A DNA stretch of 21,096 nt from a virus: the IMG/VR virus record IMGVR_UViG_3300012008_000032, positions 1-21,096 of that record; one strand, given 5' to 3'. The position numbers were made by a program, and so were the translations under genes. This document shows positions 16,099 through 21,096 of this stretch, one piece after another (the first letter of the stretch is position 1; every line of letters starts with the position of its first letter). The notes beneath the pieces were generated by a model. The model was given only the letters and a program-made list of their open reading frames with translations. It was not told the origin of the DNA and ran no database searches.

Positions 16099-17362
16099 GA
16101 TCTTGCTCCTTACGTGTTAAGCGCGCCTTGCGGAGTGCAAGGTTGGCGCGGTCCATGAACTCACGATTTACTTCGAGGCCGAAAACATATTTAGCACCGA
16201 GTCCTTCTCCCGCTCGCAACGCACCTCCACTGCCACAAGTGGGGTCCAACATACAAGTGGAGCTGTCAACGAACATGCCGAAGAATTTGCTAAGCATAGC
16301 CTCCGGCTTAATGGACATATGCTCATCTCGTTGAGAGGGGCCGAAATGTGCGTTAGAAGCAGCGCGAACAACCTTACGGTCTCCTCGCGACCCAAATAGA
16401 CATGTCTCGTAAATTCGGCGAGGGCCTCGTTCGGGGTCTGGAAGAGTTCCAACATTGTCTGATTTCATCCAGATTAGAGGGAAGGGGTCCATGCGGAAGT
16501 CAGTGTAATCGGCGAAGAATTTTAAGGTCTCAGTGTAATAGTGCATTGAGAACCAAAACATGATATGACAGGAGTCGGCGCAAAGACGGTCCTGGTTCTC
16601 GGCCAAAGTATGAAGAAGTTTCCAATAGACCTCCTCCGAGTCATCATATCCGCCATGACTTGAGGCGCTCCCTTGATTAAACTTGTCCGCGCCAATCCCA
16701 TAAGGAAAATCACAGTGAATAAAATTGAACTTGACCCCGGTGTAAGCAGGCGCCCAAGTGTTGAAGTCCTCGTTGAGGATTGAGTCGGGTTGAATGGCGC
16801 CGGGCTTCGGCGGGATCAGGGCGAGCAGCGCGGCATCGTCTTTGCGGGACTCAGCCCTGCTAATCATACGGTGCGCGGTTGAGTACCGTGGGGACTCCGC
16901 GACCATCTTATTACCCGCGATAAGCTCGCGCGCGACCATTAGTTTTTTGGCGACGGACTCCTGACTGAGACCAAGGGCGGCACCGGTCTTTTCCTGCGAC
17001 CAAGATGGCTCTTCATTTTGCCGGAGCGCGTGGTACTCGGCAACAGCGCGGCACTCATCCTGCCATGGAAGGGCCTCGCGCTTGATGTTCTCTTCGAGTT
17101 CTATCGCGTGTGCTACTGTAACATCAAGCTCGTCAAGATACTGACAATTAATGTGGGTATGGCCAAGCGAAGAACAAGCGGCAAGGCGCCTTTCTCCGGC
17201 GACGAGAGCCATCTCTCGGCTGATAACAATAGGATGAATGAGGCCAAGACGCTTGATGCTATCGGCAAGTATATCCACATTCGGAAGTTCCTTTCGTTGG
17301 CGCTCTGTGCGGTTCACGATGATGTCGGCGAGGGCCACTGAGGTAAAATTGCCGGAGGTCAT
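16085..17362 (-). CDS. ParB-like domain fused to a DNA methyltransferase
   Basis: 425 residues. The N-terminus is a ParB/sulfiredoxin-fold domain with the canonical box G56-ERRLAAC63. It is followed by a helix-turn-helix-like region near 121-145 (WSQEKTGAALGLSQESVAKK). The C-terminal part is an amino-methyltransferase with catalytic motif IV D218-F-P-Y-G and, after it, the S-adenosylmethionine motif D373-PTCGSGG, the order of beta-class N6-adenine or N4-cytosine enzymes. Motif IV normally reads DPPY, so DFPY is a variant. No restriction enzyme is next to it, so it is likely an orphan phage methyltransferase that protects against host restriction or marks replication sites. Ribosome site AGGAA is 6 bases upstream. 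It is the first gene after the hairpin pair. Confidence 0.88.
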   Translation of the reverse strand: MTSGNFTSVALADIIVNRTERQRKELPNVDILADSIKRLGLIHPIVISREMALVAGERRLAACSSLGHTHINCQYLDELDVTVAHAIELEENIKREALPWQDECRAVAEYHALRQNEEPSWSQEKTGAALGLSQESVAKKLMVARELIAGNKMVAESPRYSTAHRMISRAESRKDDAALLALIPPKPGAIQPDSILNEDFNTWAPAYTGVKFNFIHCDFPYGIGADKFNQGSASSHGGYDDSEEVYWKLLHTLAENQDRLCADSCHIMFWFSMHYYTETLKFFADYTDFRMDPFPLIWMKSDNVGTLPDPERGPRRIYETCLFGSRGDRKVVRAASNAHFGPSQRDEHMSIKPEAMLSKFFGMFVDSSTCMLDPTCGSGGALRAGEGLGAKYVFGLEVNREFMDRANLALRKARLTRKEQDHGEA

Positions 17363-17423
17363 GGCCAGTTCCTAATAGTGTTATGGCGGTATGTATGCGC
17401 CGGTCATAAGTATGGTGAAAGGA

Positions 17424-17460
17424 CTCCCCCCGCGCCGGAGTCACCACAACGCGAGGGGAG
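17424..17460 (-). other. Long hairpin in the largest gap of the replication block
   Basis: 17424-17434 pairs with 17450-17460 in 10 of 11 positions (one C-A mismatch at 17430/17454), leaving a 15-base loop. The stem is very GC-rich. In the leftward transcript it is followed by TCCTTTC, only weakly like the U-tract of an intrinsic terminator, so it may be a leaky terminator, RNA processing or stability element, or protein-binding site. It directly abuts a second hairpin. Confidence 0.55.
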
Positions 17461-17492
17461 GGTCTGAGGCCAGTGGGGACTTACCTCAGACC
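17461..17492 (-). other. Perfect 9-bp hairpin over the end of the 150-residue gene
   Basis: GGTCTGAGG (17461-17469) and CCTCAGACC (17484-17492) form a perfect stem with a 14-base loop. The stem covers the stop codon of the upstream gene (17486-17488). In the leftward transcript it comes before the longer hairpin with no base between them. Tandem hairpins here suggest control of read-through from the recombination genes into the methyltransferase-polymerase genes. Confidence 0.55.
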
Positions 17493-17938
17493 TTTGCCAC
17501 GCCGCCGACATTGGCAGCGACATCGGGTTCGCCGGTCGTCTTGGACACAAAGATATTGTGCTTGACGGTGACGAGAGCTTGTTTACCGGGGATTTCGCTC
17601 AGCATCTGAGCGAGGGACTTGCCGGTTTTCTCGATCCCGAGCGCATTCTCCATCCATGCCAAGATCGGATAGTCGTTAACTTGACCATCGTTGTTAGTGA
17701 GGAAGAATGTCTGCGTAAGGAACTTACCAACGCCACCGGAAGCGGCGAGGGCCTCGGCATCGACATCAGGCTGAGCCTGAACGGTCTTGTAGGTGATGTC
17801 GATGACCGGCTTGTCGTTGATTTCCCGCTGCTTATGCGGGCCGTTGATGACGCAGAGATAGGTGCCGACCGGGAGTGGCTTCGGCTTTTCGATGCTGTCG
17901 GCGGGTTTGTTGAGAATGTCGGTAAAGTTAGCTACCAT
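17486..17938 (-). CDS. Putative ssDNA-binding-like protein of the recombination module
   Basis: 150 residues when started at ATG 17938 (MVANFTDILNKPADSIEKP), 1 base after the stop of the previous gene. A longer frame reaching 18037 overlaps that gene and lacks support. The sequence (PKPLPVGTYLCVINGP, a TYKTVQAQPDVDAEAL segment, then TQTFFLTNNDG and a long C-terminal helix) is a type I know next to Sak4-like ATPases in phages. A beta-rich OB-like core with basic patches would fit single-stranded DNA binding, but no catalytic or diagnostic motif is visible and the role rests on context. AGGAA lies 11 bases upstream, a wide spacing. Confidence 0.6.
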   Translation of the reverse strand: MVANFTDILNKPADSIEKPKPLPVGTYLCVINGPHKQREINDKPVIDITYKTVQAQPDVDAEALAASGGVGKFLTQTFFLTNNDGQVNDYPILAWMENALGIEKTGKSLAQMLSEIPGKQALVTVKHNIFVSKTTGEPDVAANVGGVAKV

Positions 17939-17939
17939 G

Positions 17940-18260
17940 TTATTTGTGTTCCTGTTCAAAGAGTTTCTGACGGAGAAGATAGCCCTCAAGTTGCCAAAGC
18001 TGTTTGAAGGCATTGTCGAAAGCATAGCGTTTTCCAACTTCGGCGTCGAAATTCGCCGGGCTTGCAGGAGCTGAAACTCCAGTTACGATGAAACCGTTGC
18101 TCATGGTCAAGATCGCAATAGTTAGTTGCTTGAGCGGCCCCGCTAAGATATACTCAGCAGATGCGATCTTATCCTTGATTGAGGCCTCGGTCACACGAGG
18201 TGCATCTTTTGTAGCCACGACCTCCTTAGCTTGATCGAGAGAAAGACTTGGTTCTTCCAT
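17940..18260 (-). CDS. N4 gp49/Sf6 gene 66 family protein
   Basis: 106 residues with the family signature: RVTEASIKDKI, a LTIAILTMSNGFIVTG strand pair, then SPANFDAEVGKRYAFDNA and a terminal WQLEGYLLRQKL. Proteins of this family are widespread in podoviruses and temperate phages and have no firm function. The gene is 1 base downstream of the ATPase stop, with ribosome site AGGAAG 4 bases before the ATG, so it is translated as part of the recombination cluster. Confidence 0.82.
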   Translation of the reverse strand: MEEPSLSLDQAKEVVATKDAPRVTEASIKDKIASAEYILAGPLKQLTIAILTMSNGFIVTGVSAPASPANFDAEVGKRYAFDNAFKQLWQLEGYLLRQKLFEQEHK

Positions 18261-18261
18261 G

Positions 18262-19039
18262 TTACTTCCTTAAGGTTTCAAAAAACGTAGCGAGCCCGGT
18301 CTCAAGTGGGAGGGTAGGCGACATGGTGAAACTTGCCGGGTTCTTTAAGTCCACCAATGCCGTAGGGACAGTTTGGATAGTCCGCTTATTTCCGATGCCG
18401 GTTTGGCACAGGATCATGTTGTCGAAGTAAGCGGGAATTGTGGGGCCGAGGGCCTTACCAACGGAGGCCGGGTAGCCCTTCATGGTGCCATCTGGACGAT
18501 CCTGCCAAGAGACGTGCGCGATCACCACGAGGTTCGTGTCGAACGACTCCGCTGTAAGCATCGCGATTGTATTCTCAACCGCCTGCTGCGCGGAGTAAAA
18601 CCACTGGCGCGGGTCTTTCGCAGTCGGGTTCATTGACTTGGCCCAGTTGTAAGCCGCGTCGCTGAAGAACGTTAGCGAGTCAAGGACGAATATAAACTCA
18701 GGTCCCCATTTCGCTGGAACGGTTCCGTCAGTCCACTTATCCATAAGCTCCAAAGAGCGAGTGAAAGACTTAGGAATGCCATCAGGAATGGGGCCAAGAG
18801 CGGACGCCTTGAACTTGTCGCGAACTGCTTCATAGTCTACATTCCCTATTTTGTCGGCGCACTCGCGCTTGATAACTTGCGGCAAGATGGCCGGAAGCGA
18901 GTTTGTTGTCGAGGTCGAGGACGCGGAGCTTGTAACCGGCTTTGACCAAACTCGCAAGCGCGCCGGTTTTGCCGGTGCCGGAGTCGCCGAGGAGAATGCA
19001 CTTGGTGATCTTGTGAGTGGCGGTTAATTCGAGTTTCAT
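18262..19039 (-). CDS. Sak4-like AAA_24 RecA-fold ATPase, frame broken by one extra base
   Basis: The start ATG 19039 overlaps the HNH stop (ATGA). The first frame (19039-18830) gives MKLELTATHKITKCILLGD with Walker A G18-DSGTGKT25 and VLDLDNK, then goes astray. The second frame (open through 18957, ending 18262) gives ILPQVIKREC, GNVDYEAVRDKFK, Walker B FVLD120 and sensor-like NLVVIAHVSW, and ends ETGLATFFETLRK. Skipping one base in about 18880-18912 joins them into 258 residues, the normal size of AAA_24 proteins. Members such as Sak4 promote single-strand annealing or strand exchange in phage recombination. The gene sits with a Cas4-like nuclease and a possible ssDNA-binding protein, which together make a coherent recombination set. 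Confidence 0.85.
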
Positions 19040-19455
19040 ACTCTTGGCTCATGTTTAAAACGAGTTATTTCTGAAATCGTTGCTTTCGAAACCCCAAAAA
19101 TACCAGCAACTCTTCGTTGAGTTAGCTTTGTAGTATTTATAAACTCTCTAATCATGTTGCGCTCCATAAGAGAAAACGTGTCCGGCCTTCCTAGTGGACG
19201 ACCTTTAGCTTTGGCATCTTCTGAGTTCTCTTTTGCTGTTCCCTCAAATAAACGCTCGATATTTACACAAAGAGGATTGTCGCAGGAATGACAAACGAAT
19301 AAACTTGGCCAACTACCATGATGAAGTTTCCATGCAACAATATGAGCGTACTCTGTACGTCTATCAATACGAAAGCGCCCATAGCCATTAGAACAAGCTG
19401 TCCACTCAATACAGCCGTTTTCTCGTTTGATCGTCTTGTCCCAAAATCTTTTCAT
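19036..19455 (-). CDS. HNH endonuclease with C-terminal helix-turn-helix, catalytic site possibly degraded
   Basis: 139 residues from ATG 19455, which overlaps the nuclease stop (ATGA); an ATG at 19479 would reach into that gene without need. The core AHIVAWKLHHG, VCH56SCDNPLCVN65 and FEGTAKENSEDA is a phage HNH type in which the last metal ligand normally lies in a P-x-HL motif. Here that place reads IER68L, so the third His is missing and cutting may be weak or lost. Residues about 107-131 (TTKLTQRRVAGIFGVSKATI) form a helix-turn-helix for site recognition. Both ends overlap neighbours by ATGA, so the gene sits seamlessly between the recombination nuclease and ATPase, as expected for a selfish homing gene. 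Confidence 0.82.
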   Translation of the reverse strand: MKRFWDKTIKRENGCIEWTACSNGYGRFRIDRRTEYAHIVAWKLHHGSWPSLFVCHSCDNPLCVNIERLFEGTAKENSEDAKAKGRPLGRPDTFSLMERNMIREFINTTKLTQRRVAGIFGVSKATISEITRFKHEPRV

Positions 19456-20448
19456 CAGCGGGCCACCAAAGGATTCCATTCTTTTTTTGTAAAATCGGTT
19501 TCCAGGAATTTTTGTCTGACTTCTGGAGATTTAGAGCATACTTTTCTAAAAGCACAACCTCCATAGATCGAGCAAGACTTGTCGTTCATGGGCCAGAAAT
19601 CAGCCTCAGCAAAGCTTTCGGCAATTGAAAACCAGTGCTTGGTATCGTCGAGCCACTCGTTGATTTGCGCATCCGTTCTAAACGTAAAGCCTCGGCTAAA
19701 GCGGGTGAAGCCGACAGCGATCTGTGCCGCATCAATAATGATTCCCTTAACAGGAGTTTGATAAATAACTTTCGCTGCGAGCGTGTAGAGCGACATTTGG
19801 TTGTCGGGGTTGTACTGGTCAAAGTAATAACTCCCGATGGTCGTGGAAGAGGTCTTGCGGTCCATGACGTAAGTGCCATCGTTGAAGTTAACAAGGCGGT
19901 CGAGGTGGCCGGAGAGGACGTAAGGCTGTGCAGGTACATCCACGATTTCTTCAGCGCCTTCAACCCTACGAAATTGTATTACTGCACTTTGGCCCCCAAT
20001 CCATCTCCATCTTAAAACTCAGTTCCACCGCCGGTTTCCCGTTCGCGAGAATAACTGTCTGCGCCGCGTCCGAAGGACCGAACTCCTCAACGTACCAGAT
20101 GACAGAGCGGATCAGGGTTTCGCGGGTCTTGAGATTGTGCCCGGCGTCCCAAGGACCGGCGGAGGCTGACTCAGTAGCCTCTATCCACGTCAATTTGAGC
20201 AAGTCCCACACAACGTCAATCAGCGCATCATCATGCGAAGCCCCTTCCGCGCGCCGTCGGTCGTAGGACTCGAGGCCGTGATGATACCACAGACCGAAAT
20301 CGAGGTGGACTGAGTTGCCCTTCGAGCGCCACTGCTCGATCATGGAGTACTGGTAGAGGCGCGGGCAGGTTTTCAGCCAGCCCAAACTAGTCGAGTCCCA
20401 AGCGTACTGAACTTTGGTCCCCGGCAAAAACGGCGAAGAACTATTCAT
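19455..20448 (-). CDS. Cas4/RecB-like PD-(D/E)XK nuclease with Fe-S cysteines, frame broken by one extra base
   Basis: Translation probably starts at ATG 20448 (GAGG 6 bases upstream); ATG 20460 is the alternative. The first frame runs to 19966 and carries SLGWLKTC28PRLYQY and a G-x3-H-x2-LE-like segment. The second carries SGHLD183RL, VMD196RK198T, FDQYNPDNQMSLYT and a cysteine cluster C292-x5-C298-x5-C304, ending at 19455. Removing one G from the G5 run (complement of 19993-19997) gives a smooth join and 330 residues. The catalytic D...DxK core and the N-terminal plus three C-terminal cysteines match Cas4/AddB-type nucleases holding a 4Fe-4S cluster. It probably resects or processes DNA ends with the Sak4-like ATPase. 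Numbers refer to the joined protein. Confidence 0.84.
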
Positions 20449-20584
20449 ATTGAGCCTCATCCCCAGGTGAAAACATTTGTAACGAGTTAATTTTATTTCT
20501 TGTCGCTGTTAAATCAAATGCCGTAACCTCACCGTCGTAGAGACGCTGTATTTCAAGGGCCAAAGCCTCGAGAATAGCACATAC
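20441..20584 (-). CDS. Small hypothetical protein (47 residues)
   Basis: From ATG 20584 the frame reads MCAILEALALEIQRLYDGEVT and continues with FDLTATRNKINSLQMF to a TAG at 20441-20443, overlapping the nuclease start by 8 bases. It looks like a real, helical, acidic phage protein, but I cannot name it. A further ATG at 20609, overlapping the previous stop as ATGA, gives MTQYELNKD in another frame; it would join this one if a single base were skipped near 20580. The 47-residue reading needs no such event but has a poor ribosome site. Without this gene the 20461-20607 interval would be empty. Confidence 0.5.
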   Translation of the reverse strand, partial: VCAILEALALEIQRLYDGEVTAFDLTATRNKINSLQMFSPGDEAQYE

Positions 20585-20607
20585 ATCTTTGTTAAGTTCA
20601 TATTGAG

Positions 20608-20817
20608 TCATTTGATAAGGTCCATCAAGTCGTCGAGCCCCGTCTTCGGCGCATCAGGATCGGCCTTCGCGGCCTTCGCCTTTTTCGTGCTCCCGGCGGA
20701 TTTCTCGCCGTTAGCGAAATTCACGCGCGCGCCTCGGTAGTAAGTGATGATCTCACCGATGGACTCTTTGGTGTGCTTTAGAGGGTCGCGGGCGAAAAGT
20801 TCTGTCATGTCGGACAT
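20608..20817 (-). CDS. Small conserved phage protein of unknown function
   Basis: 69 residues with TELFARDPLKHTKESIGEII, then a Lys/Ala-rich linker (KKAKAAKAD) and a C-terminal GLDDLMDLIK. I recognise the DPLKHTKE type as a small gene often found upstream of phage recombination nucleases; no role is known to me. The flexible basic linker flanked by two short helical ends could be an adaptor. The start overlaps the preceding stop (TAATG), so it is coupled to the gene before it. Confidence 0.65.
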   Translation of the reverse strand: MSDMTELFARDPLKHTKESIGEIITYYRGARVNFANGEKSAGSTKKAKAAKADPDAPKTGLDDLMDLIK

Positions 20818-21002
20818 TATCGTACAGCCTCAATTTTGCCGATTGTTTTTGGCTCGCAGTCAAGAATATAGCTTGGATCTTCATTTGCATATTGTTGTGC
20901 GGCATTTATAATATCATCTTCGGATAGAATAGTTTGCCCTTCCCAATTATCGGAGTTCTCTTCCCATTCAAAAATTACTGTTGCCTGAACCTTGACTTTC
21001 AT
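20817..21002 (-). CDS. Small acidic hypothetical protein
   Basis: 61 residues, MKVKVQATVIFEWEENSD and onward, acidic, with an opening beta-strand pattern and a central helix (DDIINAAQQYA). A strong ribosome site (GGAGGGAG, 5 bases before ATG) fixes the start. The frame is also open upstream to the window edge, so a longer protein cannot be excluded, but the ribosome site argues for a start here. Not recognised. Confidence 0.55.
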   Translation of the reverse strand: MKVKVQATVIFEWEENSDNWEGQTILSEDDIINAAQQYANEDPSYILDCEPKTIGKIEAVR

Positions 21003-21096
21003 AGAATCTCCCTCCAGCTTAATTTGGGTTTCGGGAACGGACTCAAATGACTCAACCGCGCCACCAGTTACCTCATCCAGATGCTTCTTAATCAGC

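Noticed and set aside
21003-21096. Possible N-terminal extension of the 61-residue protein or end of another gene
   Set aside because: The frame is open for only 31 codons, which is common by chance, and a strong ribosome site supports the ATG at 21002.

Overview
This is a stretch of a tailed double-stranded DNA phage (or prophage), most likely podovirus-like. The signs are tight packing with ATGA, GTGA or TAATG overlaps between genes, virion, tail-fibre and lysis genes on the + strand, a replication and recombination block on the - strand, and no cellular housekeeping genes. Several small late genes (DUF3309-like, Pam3-gp28-like holin, a coiled-coil protein with a tail anchor) belong to types I associate with phages of Alphaproteobacteria, notably Rhizobiales. 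The host is therefore an inference. No terminase, portal, RNA polymerase, integrase, tRNA or CRISPR is visible.

Left arm (+ strand, about 1-11312): the C-terminal part of an internal virion protein; a 2277-residue polyvalent virion protein with a GHKL/HSP90-like ATPase fold and an HELAH metalloprotease motif; a tail fibre/collar protein; then a lysis cassette (M15 endopeptidase endolysin, holin, lipoprotein) and small membrane proteins ending in a coiled-coil protein with a C-terminal membrane anchor.

Right arm (- strand, transcribed from 21096 down to 11309): small unknown genes, a Cas4-like PD-(D/E)XK nuclease, an HNH endonuclease, a Sak4-like AAA_24 ATPase, an N4 gp49/Sf6 gp66 family protein, a possible ssDNA-binding protein, a pair of hairpins, a ParB-methyltransferase fusion, a DUF3310 protein, then a family A DNA polymerase in two pieces (UDG plus exonuclease, and polymerase) separated by an HNH endonuclease and a DUF7768-like gene, and finally a DUF3987-like ATPase/helicase. 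The two arms converge and their last genes share the stop tetranucleotide CTAG at 11309-11312, with no visible terminator.

Three things stand out. (1) The DNA polymerase is split inside its 3'-5' exonuclease domain: exo I and exo II motifs are on one polypeptide and exo III on the other, with a homing-type HNH gene between. (2) Five genes (endolysin, holin, DUF3309, nuclease, ATPase) each read as one normal family member only if a single base is skipped, always in the same direction. Insertion-type sequence errors are the simplest explanation; real mutations or +1 recoding are the alternatives. (3) The giant virion protein joins a GHKL ATPase and a metalloprotease. Almost all of the window is coding and no gene-free stretch exceeds about 150 bases.
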